This document shows positions 19,178 through 29,467 of a stretch of DNA of 64,000 nucleotides, piece after piece. The position numbers and the translations under genes are program-made. Position 1 is the stretch's first letter. Every line of letters starts with the position of its first letter. The stretch is taken from the NCBI GenBank assembly GCA_963814315.1, contig CAWFCG010000003.1:930001-994000 (forward strand), given 5' to 3'. The notes beneath the pieces are model-generated. The model had not been told where the DNA came from, made no database searches, and saw nothing but the letters and a program-made list of their open reading frames with translations. The DNA is from JAFMJV01 sp963814315. Lineage in GTDB: Bacteria > Chloroflexota > Limnocylindria > Limnocylindrales > CSP1-4.

Positions 19178-20440
19178 CTACTCCTTGGCGGGGTCGACCG
19201 TCAGCGGCACGACGATGTCGTTCCAGAACTTCTCCTCATCGATGAAGCTCTCGATGGCGGCCTTGCGGGTCCCGACCGGACCGACCTCCTCGGAAAAGGC
19301 GGTGCTGCGGCCGTAGTCGATGCCCATCTCGGAGTTGACATCGACGTAGACACCGCTCATCGGCTGCGCCACGCCGTCCTCAGGTCGCGGGGCATCGTTC
19401 CAGGAGAGCACGATGGACGGATCGATGACCCAGGCTGCCGCGAAGAGGTCCCAGATGTTGTCCGGTACGATCGAGCCCCAACCACCGTCAGCGATGCGCT
19501 GCTCGTTGGCGTGGAAGAGCTCCTGGATCGCCGGGTAGGTGTTCTCGACCATCTGGTAGTAGAGGTCCTCCGGCATGGCGCCGGTGTTCGCATTGGCCTC
19601 AAGGCCTGCGATCATCTGATTGCCGTAGGTCTGGTAGCTCTCCGACTCAGGATCACCCCACTGTTGCCGCACGCTGATCTTGGCCGCGTCCGGATCGGCC
19701 CACCAGTTGAACTCCGCGCTGGCGGACGAGTTGCCGGGCAGGTAAAAGGAGCCACCCATGTAGGCGATCTGCTTGACCTTCGATGGGAAGGTGGGGTCCA
19801 GCATGATGGCGCGGGCGATGTTGGTCAGTGGCCCGATGGCCACGATGGTGACCTCGCCGGGATACTGGTTCACCTGATCGACCAGGAACTGGGCGGCCTC
19901 GTCAGCACCGTCAGCATCCGGGGTCCCGGGCTCATAGACGTACGGGTAGGTCGGCGCCTCGCCGTACAGGAACTCGTAGACGTCGGTCCAATCCGCCATC
20001 GGATCGGCATCGATGGCGTCACTTCCGGTACTGCCAAGGTATCCGGGCCATGACGTGATGGGACTGATGGCCAGCTCGGCCTCCAGTACCTCGGGGATGG
20101 CACGCCAGTTGCGGATGCCAAGTCGGCTACCCGCATACAAGGGCGTATCCGAGCCGATAGCTCCCAGTTGATATGCGCCGGTGGCCATGCCTCGCGGCAT
20201 CGGCGTATTGCCGGCCACGACGGTCACTCCCAGCAGGTCGATGTTGGGTGCCTTGTCCAGCAGGATCATGGCCATGCCGTCATCGAACATCTCGACCATA
20301 TCCGTGTCGAGGATGACCTTCTGGATGTCGTTGGTCGCCTCCGCTTCGTCCTGTGCGGCCGCGATGCCACCCATCGCGAACACCAGGGCGGCACTCATCC
20401 CGATGGCGAGCACCCGGCCCATCGCTCTACGTTCGGTCAT
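19178..20440 (-). CDS. Secreted nucleoside hydrolase (IunH family)
   Basis: Probably cleaves the N-glycosidic bond of nucleosides outside the cell, releasing a base and ribose. The 420 residues start with a signal peptide (MGRVLAIGMSAALVFAMGG to AAAQ), unusual for a family that is mostly cytosolic. The calcium and ribose site is VILDTDMVEMFDDGMA, a variant of DTDPGxDDA. Further support comes from LLGVTVVAGN, TIVAIGPLTNIARAI and the following KQIAYMGGSF. AAGGAGG precedes the ATG by 8 nt. An operator lies upstream at 20525-20544. Adjacent ribose-uptake genes make extracellular nucleoside scavenging the best hypothesis. Confidence 0.85.
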   Translation of the reverse strand: MTERRAMGRVLAIGMSAALVFAMGGIAAAQDEAEATNDIQKVILDTDMVEMFDDGMAMILLDKAPNIDLLGVTVVAGNTPMPRGMATGAYQLGAIGSDTPLYAGSRLGIRNWRAIPEVLEAELAISPITSWPGYLGSTGSDAIDADPMADWTDVYEFLYGEAPTYPYVYEPGTPDADGADEAAQFLVDQVNQYPGEVTIVAIGPLTNIARAIMLDPTFPSKVKQIAYMGGSFYLPGNSSASAEFNWWADPDAAKISVRQQWGDPESESYQTYGNQMIAGLEANANTGAMPEDLYYQMVENTYPAIQELFHANEQRIADGGWGSIVPDNIWDLFAAAWVIDPSIVLSWNDAPRPEDGVAQPMSGVYVDVNSEMGIDYGRSTAFSEEVGPVGTRKAAIESFIDEEKFWNDIVVPLTVDPAKE

Positions 20441-20524
20441 GCGACGAAATCCTCCTTCTCAGCCTCTGATGAGGCCTTGCGGGCGGTCGCGCGAACCGAT
20501 GGCGCCCGGTCGACACGGACGCGC

Positions 20525-20544
20525 AAACGGTTGCTCGACCGTTT
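20525..20544. promoter_or_regulatory. LacI-type operator O2 upstream of nucleoside hydrolase gene
   Basis: A perfect inverted repeat, AAACGGT-TGCTCG-ACCGTTT, about 85 bp upstream of the nucleoside hydrolase start. It shares AAACGGTTG with O1. The remainder of the 290-bp gap (20441-20730) holds no visible gene. Confidence 0.75.
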
Positions 20545-20730
20545 ACTCGGCGATGCTACGGCGCGTCGGATAACGCGTCAAGTCAACACGATGCACCCCC
20601 CTCCCGGCGACGATGAGGTCATCCAGACATGGCCGACGGGAGCCTCCCAGCGGGTGAAACGGCCGCTCGGGCAAGCACAACGACGCCGCGACGGCGGGCG
20701 AACCTCAAGGCGACCACTTGGTCGGCGCGC

Positions 20731-21645
20731 TCAGCTCAGGCGGGCGCGGATGGCCTCGCGGTCGGGCAGCCCGGCCTGTGCGCCGGCCTTGGTCGTCTTC
20801 AGCGCCGCTCCCACCATGGCCCAACGCAGTGCCTCACGTAACGTCGCACCGGCAGCCAACTCGGCAGCCAGGATGCCGTTGAGTGCGTCGCCGGCACCGG
20901 TGGTATCGATCGGATCGACCGGTGTCGCGGGCAGGTGTTCCGCCCGGCCGGCCCACCACAACACCGCACCGTCAGCGCCGAGCGTGACCACGACCGGCGC
21001 TCCGCTCCGCTCCGAGAGCACGCGAGCAGCAGCCGTCGGGTCGGACTCCCCCGTGAGCAGCTCGGCCTCGGTCTCGTTGGGCGTGAGGATGGGCGCGAGG
21101 GCATAGAGATCATCAAGGATGGGGCGTGCCGGGGCTGGATTGAGGATGATCCGCAACCCAGCTGCCGAGGCCCAGCGGGCGGTGGCCAGCACGGCATCAT
21201 CCCCGACCTCAAAACCGAGCAGGCAGACGGCATCCGGGGCGCATCGCAGCTGTGCCACCTCAAGCTCGACGATGGCCGCGTCCAGGCGCCCATTGGCACC
21301 GGGTGCCACGGCGATCTGGTTCTCGCCGCGGTCATCGACGACGATGAGCGCCAAGCCGGTGTGTTCGCCGGCCACGATACGGCACGACGACACATCGACG
21401 CCGGCTTCCTCCAGGCCCGCGAGGGCACTCCGTCCCAGATCGTCGTCACCCACCGCACCGAGCATGCTGACGGCCGCGCCGACCTTGCTGGCGGCCACGG
21501 CCTGGTTGGCACTCTTGCCGCCGTTCTGCTGCACGAAGCGGTCGCCGAGGACCGTCTCGCCCGCACCCGGCAGTCGCGAGACGCCCACGATAAGGTCGAC
21601 GTTGATGGAGCCGGCGACCACGACGGTGGCGTTCGTGTCAGACAT
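20731..21645 (-). CDS. rbsK: Ribokinase
   Basis: Phosphorylates ribose to ribose-5-phosphate with ATP. The 304-residue PfkB-family protein has the N-terminal GSINVDLIVGVSRLPGAGET, the substrate-site QQNGGKSANQAVAASK (family signature 1), TPNETEAELLTG, and the catalytic PIDTTGAGDALNGILAAEL (signature 2 with the Asp base). The ATG at 21645 is used because the fold begins there; the frame upstream is not protein-like. It is divergent from the LacI regulator and shares operator O3 with it. Confidence 0.92.
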   Translation of the reverse strand: MSDTNATVVVAGSINVDLIVGVSRLPGAGETVLGDRFVQQNGGKSANQAVAASKVGAAVSMLGAVGDDDLGRSALAGLEEAGVDVSSCRIVAGEHTGLALIVVDDRGENQIAVAPGANGRLDAAIVELEVAQLRCAPDAVCLLGFEVGDDAVLATARWASAAGLRIILNPAPARPILDDLYALAPILTPNETEAELLTGESDPTAAARVLSERSGAPVVVTLGADGAVLWWAGRAEHLPATPVDPIDTTGAGDALNGILAAELAAGATLREALRWAMVGAALKTTKAGAQAGLPDREAIRARLS

Positions 21646-21690
21646 GGCCCTCAGGATGGCGAATGTCCGGTCGCGACCAGCTTCCCGGCG

Positions 21691-21717
21691 AAACCGATTG
21701 CGCAACCGATTGCGTGA
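21691..21717. promoter_or_regulatory. LacI-type operator O3 between rbsK and its regulator
   Basis: The site reads AAACCGATTGCGCAACCGAT then TGCGTGA, with a TTGCGCAA core and repeated CCGATTG blocks like O1. It lies just upstream of TATCCT (21721-21726), a possible -10 for the regulator gene, and upstream of rbsK on the other strand. Autoregulation plus control of rbsK is inferred. Confidence 0.75.
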
Positions 21718-21771
21718 GCGTATCCTGCGGTGGATGGTCGTGTCAACGTTCTGCAGGTCGGGCGACACGTC

Positions 21772-22791
21772 ATGGCTATGACCACCATCCGGGATGTCGC
21801 CGAGCATGCCGGCGTCTCGACCACCACCGTGTCGCACGTCGTCAACGGCACACGCAAGGTCGATCCTGGTACCGCTGCTCGCGTGGAGTCGGCCATCGAG
21901 GCGCTGGGCTACCGACCCAACGCACTGGCTCGTTCGATGCGTCGCGGACGCACCCACACCGTGGGCATCATCATCCCCGACATCGCCAACCCCTTCTTCA
22001 GTGACTTGGCACGCAGTCTTGAGGACAACCTCTACGAGGCCGGCTACAGCGCCATCATCTGCAACTCCGATGGCGAGGAGCACAAGGAAGCCAGCTACCT
22101 TGACGTGCTGCTCTCCAAGAAGGTCGACGGGCTGGTGCTGATCGCGGCCAGCCAGCCCACGGAGGGGCTACGACGACTGGTAGAGCTTGGACCGCCGACC
22201 GTGGTGGTCGACCGTGAGATGGGCGACATGCCCGTCTCCCAGGTGCTGGTCGAGAACCACCGCGGTGGCTACCTCGCCGGTCGGCACCTCCTGGAACTGG
22301 GCCATCGTGACATCGCGGTCATCGCCGGGCCCAGCAGCACCGGTACCAGCGCCAGGCGCCTGGAGGGCTTCCTGAGCGCCATCGACGAGGCCGGCATCGT
22401 GATCTCCGAGGGGCGCATCTTCCGAGGGGACTTCCGCGCTGCCAGTGGGCGTGCCGCAATGGCCGCCTGGCTGGGCGCCAAGACCAGGCCCACGGCCGTG
22501 TTCGCAGAGAACGACCTGATGGCGGTGGGGGCCCTCAGCGCGGCCCATGCGGCCGGCATCGATGTGCCAGCAGACCTCTCGGTCGTGGGCTTCGATGGCA
22601 TCGCCTTTGGCGCCGACGTGACGCCTCCCCTGACGACGGTGGCGCAGTCTCCCAATGATGTGGCCGCGACCGCGGTCGAGATGCTGTTCGAGCGATTACG
22701 CGACCGCGATGCTCCACCACGGCGAGTCGAGTTGCCGGTCGAGCTGTTGGTACGCGGGTCGTCCGGCCCCCCGCCCACACACCAGTTGTAG
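21772..22791 (+). CDS. LacI-family transcriptional regulator of the ribose/nucleoside genes
   Basis: A 339-residue repressor-type regulator. The N-terminal helix-turn-helix TTIRDVAEHAGVSTTTVSHV and hinge helix YRPNALARSMRRGRT are followed by a periplasmic-binding-protein-like sensor domain (VGIIIPDIANPFFSDLARSL, DGLVLIAAS, VVDREMGD, RPTAVFAENDLMAVGAL, LSVVGFDGIAFG). Ligand is probably ribose or a nucleoside-derived sugar, from genomic context. ATG at 21772 or 21778 both fit. Three related operators in the neighbourhood make this the likely local regulator. Confidence 0.9.
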   Translation: MAMTTIRDVAEHAGVSTTTVSHVVNGTRKVDPGTAARVESAIEALGYRPNALARSMRRGRTHTVGIIIPDIANPFFSDLARSLEDNLYEAGYSAIICNSDGEEHKEASYLDVLLSKKVDGLVLIAASQPTEGLRRLVELGPPTVVVDREMGDMPVSQVLVENHRGGYLAGRHLLELGHRDIAVIAGPSSTGTSARRLEGFLSAIDEAGIVISEGRIFRGDFRAASGRAAMAAWLGAKTRPTAVFAENDLMAVGALSAAHAAGIDVPADLSVVGFDGIAFGADVTPPLTTVAQSPNDVAATAVEMLFERLRDRDAPPRRVELPVELLVRGSSGPPPTHQL

Positions 22792-22984
22792 CCGCGCGCC
22801 CGCGTCGGCGCACGCCTCGGTTCGACAGGGCACGTGGCGCCGCGGGTGGGCCTGAAGCGGTGTCCGAAGGCACTCAGGGCGATGGACTCACAGCGCACCG
22901 AGGTGCCAGGGCATCACGATGGCCCGCCCGGTGGGTCAACCAGCGGAGCCGGGGGCGATGCTCCGTCCGGTGGCCCGCCCGGAC

Positions 22985-23013
22985 TGGACGTCATAGAACG
23001 TGTGTTCTATACT
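22985..23013 (+). promoter_or_regulatory. Putative LexA-controlled promoter (distal to nrdJ)
   Basis: ATAGAAC-GTGT-GTTCTAT (22993-23010) is a perfect 7-4-7 palindrome containing GAAC-N4-GTTC, the LexA (SOS) box form of Gram-positive bacteria. It overlaps a TATACT -10 (23008-23013) with TGGACG 17 bp upstream (22985-22990), an arrangement that would give repression. The transcript runs toward nrdJ. The preceding stretch 22792-22984, after the LacI gene, shows no convincing gene. Confidence 0.65.
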
Positions 23014-23087
23014 GAAGTGGTCCGCAGGCCATCCACATGAGGCGTGCACCATTCGTCCACACCGTCGGCCATGTCGACCACGTGACC

Positions 23088-23136
23088 GCAACATGTTGTG
23101 TAGCTGACTATCACGCCACCCCAACATGTAGTGTCT
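23088..23136. promoter_or_regulatory. Tandem NrdR-box-like sites upstream of nrdJ
   Basis: Two related sites, GCAACATGTTGTGTAG (23088-23103) and CCAACATGTAGTGTCT (23121-23136), are in the same orientation with centres 33 bp apart, about three helical turns. Reversed they read ACACAACATGTTG and ACACTACATGTTG, close to the NrdR consensus ACACwATATwTwGTGT. NrdR boxes typically occur as spaced pairs before ribonucleotide reductase genes. Confidence 0.7.
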
Positions 23137-23141
23137 CGGAC

Positions 23142-23170
23142 TTGACAGCGGACAAGGGCAGGTCCACAAT
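23142..23170 (+). promoter_or_regulatory. Proximal nrdJ promoter
   Basis: TTGACA (23142-23147), a 17-bp spacer and CACAAT (23165-23170) make a near-consensus sigma-70-type promoter directly after the NrdR-like pair. The leader to the nrdJ ATG is about 170 nt and GC-rich. A cobalamin riboswitch was looked for there, but no B12 box could be recognised. Confidence 0.7.
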
Positions 23171-23347
23171 CGGCCGACTGTCAGAGGAGGGATTTGCCCT
23201 CCCCTGCGAGCCCCAGGGAGGGCGCGCTGGGCCAAGCCACCGGGGGAGGTGGGGCGATGGCATCGTCGGGCCGCTGGGACGGCCCTCGTGAGCATCCCAA
23301 GGGCGCCGCTGTCGTCGTCGGCGCGGTAGGCAAGGAGAGGAGAGGTC

Positions 23348-26362
<3,015 letters not shown>

Positions 26363-26380
26363 GCGGGTACCCTGCCCTCG

Positions 26381-27274
26381 ATGCGTATCGCCACCTGGAA
26401 CGTCAACTCGCTCAAGGCGCGGCTTGACGCCGTCGAGCAGTGGCTGGACCGAGCCGCCCCGGACGTCCTGCTGCTGCAAGAGACCAAGCTCGCCGACGAC
26501 GATGTCCCCGAGATGCCCTTTCGGATGGCCGGCTATGAGCTGCTGCACCATGGCGAAGGACGCTGGAACGGTGTCGCCATCGCCAGCCGTGTGGGCATCG
26601 AGTCAGCTATCAGCAACTTCGGCGACGGACCGGTACGCAGCAGCCGGAGCCCGAAGGAAGCGCCGGATGCCGAGACCTTCGACCCACTGACCGAGGCTCG
26701 CATGGTCAGCGCCGTCTGCGGTGGCATCCGAGTGGCCAGCCTCTACGCGCCCAACGGCCGCATCGTGGACTCCCCCTGGTATACCGGCAAGCTGCGCTGG
26801 TTCGAGCGACTGGCGGACTGGCTCAGCGAGGTGGTCGATCCGTCTGAGGCACTGCTCCTCGGCGGTGATCTCAACGTGACGCCCACCGACGACGACATCT
26901 GGGATGCCGCGGCCGCCCATGGGGCGACACACGTGTCCGAGCCCGAGCGCGCGGCACTCACCCGATTGCGTGACTGGGGCCTGATCGACCTCTACCGGCT
27001 GCGCCAACCGGCTATCGACCGCTTCAGCTGGTACGACTATCGTGCGGGCATGTTCCACAAGAACATGGGCATGCGCATCGACCTGCTCTACGGCACACCA
27101 TCCGTGGCGGAGCGCGTCATCTGGGCCGAGATCGACCGCGAGGCGCGCAAAGGACCGCCGACACCATCAGACCACGCCCCGGTCTTGATCGATCTCGATG
27201 AGCCCGGCAAGCCCATCGATGCCGGCTGGGAAAGCGCGCTGACCCGGGTCAGCAAGCGCACGAGGTCGACCTAG
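26381..27274 (+). CDS. xth: Exodeoxyribonuclease III (AP endonuclease)
   Basis: Cuts DNA at abasic sites and trims 3' ends in base-excision repair. The 297 residues show the exonuclease-endonuclease-phosphatase motifs: MRIATWNVNSLKARL with the Asn, LLQETKL with the metal Glu, YAPNGR, LGGDLNVTPTDDD, and the C-terminal SDHAPVLIDL with the catalytic His. A TACCCT box (26368-26373) lies 7 nt before the ATG, so it may have its own leaderless transcript although it follows nrdJ by 18 bp. Confidence 0.93.
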   Translation: MRIATWNVNSLKARLDAVEQWLDRAAPDVLLLQETKLADDDVPEMPFRMAGYELLHHGEGRWNGVAIASRVGIESAISNFGDGPVRSSRSPKEAPDAETFDPLTEARMVSAVCGGIRVASLYAPNGRIVDSPWYTGKLRWFERLADWLSEVVDPSEALLLGGDLNVTPTDDDIWDAAAAHGATHVSEPERAALTRLRDWGLIDLYRLRQPAIDRFSWYDYRAGMFHKNMGMRIDLLYGTPSVAERVIWAEIDREARKGPPTPSDHAPVLIDLDEPGKPIDAGWESALTRVSKRTRST

Positions 27275-27322
27275 CGCGAGCCGTCGACGCGGAGGGCCTC
27301 ATTACCCCCGACGCCGTCGGCC

Positions 27323-27469
27323 TTGCACCAGATGCAACGTCTCGACGCGCGGAACGACGAAATCGCAGGTTCTGTGCATCGGCTGCAAGCCCCTGGCAAA
27401 CGTGTTCGTCCAGTGCAAGAAACTGACACGGATGAGCGTCAGCTGGTCGAGATGTTGCATCTGGTGCAA
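27323..27469. repeat. Inverted-repeat element, copy 1 (147 bp)
   Basis: Ends in 24-bp inverted arms: TTGCACCAGATGCAAC... (27323-27346) and the complementary arm ending ...GCATCTGGTGCAA (27446-27469), matching except for one internal position. A second copy with nearly the same arms is at 56479-56616. The roughly 100-bp interiors have diverged. No protein is encoded. It sits in the convergent gap between xth and a hydrolase gene. A MITE-like element or a large structured RNA/terminator are both possible. Confidence 0.8.
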
Positions 27470-27525
27470 AGCACGCACCACATGCGACTCGCGGCCAAGA
27501 CCAGCCCGAGCTTGGGCCGAGCTGG

Positions 27526-27570
27526 GAGGCTTGCGCCGTTTGAGCCTAGCCGCGAGGCTTGCGCCGTTTG
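27526..27570. repeat. 17-bp direct repeat pair
   Basis: GAGGCTTGCGCCGTTTG occurs at 27526-27542 and 27554-27570, period 28 bp, between repeat copy 1 and the terminator of the hydrolase gene. Cause unknown. Confidence 0.7.
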
Positions 27571-27576
27571 GATCGA

Positions 27577-27599
27577 GCCGGGGGCTGACGCCTCCCGGC
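27577..27599 (-). terminator. Hairpin downstream of the secreted hydrolase gene
   Basis: GCCGGGAGGC-GTCA-GCCCCCGGC on the minus strand forms a stem of about 9-10 bp with one mismatch and a 4-nt loop, 23 nt after the hydrolase stop. No U-run is present, as is common in GC-rich genomes. Confidence 0.5.
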
Positions 27600-27622
27600 C
27601 CAAGCCTCCGGGTGCCTCGAAG

Positions 27623-28513
27623 CTACAGCTTGTCGGCGAACCAGTCCGCGGTCAAGCCGATGACCTGGTCGGCCAGGGTCTGATCCTCGGAGAGGACGAG
27701 GTAGATGTGGTCGGCGCCGTCGATCATCTGCACGGTGACATCGTCGCTGGCGCTGGCCGTGGCGGCGTTCTCCGAGACGCTGGGCGGCACCGTGGTGTCG
27801 TCGGTGCCCGCGACCAGGAGGAGCGCCCCGTCATAGGACGCGAAATCAACAAGGGGTGTCGCGGCCGCCATCGACTCGAAGTACGCGCAGCTGTGGTCAA
27901 GCATACGGAAGCCGAGGTCGACCTCAAGATGCCCCTCCCCCGTGGCCTGACACGCCTCGAGTGACGCCTGGTACGCCTCGGGATCGCCGTCATAGATGGC
28001 GCCCGACCAGGAGCTGAAGGCCAACGGGCGATCGTCGGTGCCGACCAGGTGCGATCCGATGAAGGAGCCGTTGCTGAAGCCCTGCACACCGATCCGCGCG
28101 GGATCCACGCCCTCCTGTCCGACCAGCCAATCCAGCGCTGCCGCCGCATCGGTGATCTGCGAGTCATACGTGTAGTCGAGCGTGGACGCCTCACTGGCGC
28201 CCATGCCGGCGAAGTCGATGCGCAACGAAGCGACACCCTGCGCCGCCAGCGACTCTGCCAGACGCCCGTACATGTCCCCCACTTCATCGGCGGAGCTGCC
28301 GTAGCCATGCAGCATCAACACCGCCGGGACCGCACCATCTGCTCCGGACGGCATCGTCATCGTGCCGGTGATATCGCGTCCATCTGAAGGGATCGCCACC
28401 GCTGTCTCGTCAGAGGCCAGCTCCTGGGCCATCGCCGGGGCAACGCTGGCCGCGCTCAGCAGCAGCGTCATCGAGGCACCCAAGGCGAGTGCTCGCGTTC
28501 GTGTCGAGTTCAT
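27623..28513 (-). CDS. Secreted alpha/beta hydrolase (S9/S33-like esterase)
   Basis: A 296-residue exported hydrolase. A signal peptide (RALALGASMTLLLSAASV to PAMAQ) leads to an alpha/beta-hydrolase domain. The oxyanion loop is LMLHGYGSS, the nucleophile elbow GVQGFSNGSFIG (Ser), the acid lies in LLVAGTDDTTVPP, and the His is in IDGADHIYL. Members include acyl esterases and peptidases; substrate unknown. AAGGAG with 6-nt spacing supports the ATG at 28513 over the one at 28519. Confidence 0.82.
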   Translation of the reverse strand: MNSTRTRALALGASMTLLLSAASVAPAMAQELASDETAVAIPSDGRDITGTMTMPSGADGAVPAVLMLHGYGSSADEVGDMYGRLAESLAAQGVASLRIDFAGMGASEASTLDYTYDSQITDAAAALDWLVGQEGVDPARIGVQGFSNGSFIGSHLVGTDDRPLAFSSWSGAIYDGDPEAYQASLEACQATGEGHLEVDLGFRMLDHSCAYFESMAAATPLVDFASYDGALLLVAGTDDTTVPPSVSENAATASASDDVTVQMIDGADHIYLVLSEDQTLADQVIGLTADWFADKL

Positions 28514-28611
28514 CAACATCTCCTTGTGATCAGGCTACTCGTCGCTGCCGGGCGGCAGCACCGGCCGAGTGTACGGCAGCGACATGGGGGCGCAGCCCAT
28601 ATCCTGTGCCG

Positions 28612-29454
28612 GTGACGTTGTACCACCTACTCGACCATCCCGACCTGGAAGACCCGCTGATGGTCGTGGCGCTGGACGGTTGGGTGGATGCCGGGGCCGC
28701 GGCCACCACGGCCGCCACGCTGCTGGCCGGAGACGCCCTGCCCATCGCGGGCATCGAGGTCGACCTCCTGTACGACTACCGCGCCCGGCGGCCCACGCTG
28801 CACATCGATGACGGCAGCCTGGTCTCCCTCGATTGGCCAGAGCTGCGCGTCCTGCATCGACGCTTCGAGCGGCGCGATGTCGTGTTGTTGATCGGACCCG
28901 AGCCCGACTATCGCTGGCGGGAGCTTGCCGGCGATCTGGTCCTGCTGGCACAGGACCTGGGAGTCAGTGAGTGGATGTCGCTTGGCTCCATCCCCGCTGC
29001 TGTGCCACACACCCGACCCGTGAGCATCCTGGGCATCGCCTCGGGTGGTGGATTGCTCAAGGGTGGGGTCGAAGCTGGACCCATCGGCAGCATGCAGGTC
29101 CCCTCGGCTGCCGTCTCGGTCATCGACCTCGTGGTCGCGCAAGCCGGCATCCCTACCTTCGGCTACTTCGCGCAGGTCCCGCACTACATCAGCGGTGAGT
29201 ACCCGGCCGCGGCGATCGCGCTGATCCGCGCCGTCGAACACCACATCGGCGAGGCCATCACGACGTCCGTCCTGGAGCTGGAGGCTCGCTCCATCGCCGG
29301 CAAGCTGGACATCGCCGCGTCCTCCGACGATTCGACCAGGGCCTACGTCGGCCGCCTTGAAGCCATGTCTGACGAAGCCAAGCTGCCGTCCGGGGATGAG
29401 CTCATCGGGGAGATAGAGCGCTTCCTTCGCGAGCGCGACGCGCAAGACGGGTAG
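28612..29454 (+). CDS. PAC2-family protein
   Basis: A 280-residue protein of the PAC2 (proteasome assembly chaperone 2-like) family, found in bacteria with and without proteasomes; biochemical role unknown. Typical blocks are MVVALDGWVDAGAAATTAA, a central RDVVLLIGPEPDYRW, LGSIPAAVPHTRPVS, and PTFGYFAQVPHYISG followed by PAAAIALIRAVEHH. The C-terminal helices are acidic. The GTG at 28612 lies 6 nt after TATCCT (28600-28605). No proteasome gene is in the window. It is followed by an antiporter gene after 13 bp. Confidence 0.8.
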   Translation: MTLYHLLDHPDLEDPLMVVALDGWVDAGAAATTAATLLAGDALPIAGIEVDLLYDYRARRPTLHIDDGSLVSLDWPELRVLHRRFERRDVVLLIGPEPDYRWRELAGDLVLLAQDLGVSEWMSLGSIPAAVPHTRPVSILGIASGGGLLKGGVEAGPIGSMQVPSAAVSVIDLVVAQAGIPTFGYFAQVPHYISGEYPAAAIALIRAVEHHIGEAITTSVLELEARSIAGKLDIAASSDDSTRAYVGRLEAMSDEAKLPSGDELIGEIERFLRERDAQDG

Positions 29455-29467
29455 GCTCTCCCCGTCC

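Noticed and set aside
17858..20053. Rightward open frame of about 731 codons
   Set aside because: Antisense to rbsB and the nucleoside hydrolase, runs through their operator, and has no domain or ribosome binding site.
23037..23291. An 84-codon rightward frame upstream of nrdJ
   Set aside because: It spans the NrdR-like boxes and the TTGACA promoter and has random composition.
23171..23347. Cobalamin riboswitch in the nrdJ leader
   Set aside because: B12-linked gene and a long leader invited it, but no B12 box or typical core could be matched by eye.
27323..27469. Integron attC site
   Set aside because: Folded palindrome with a mismatch resembles attC, but the arm lacks the RYYYAAC/GTTRRRY core and no integrase or gene cassettes are present.
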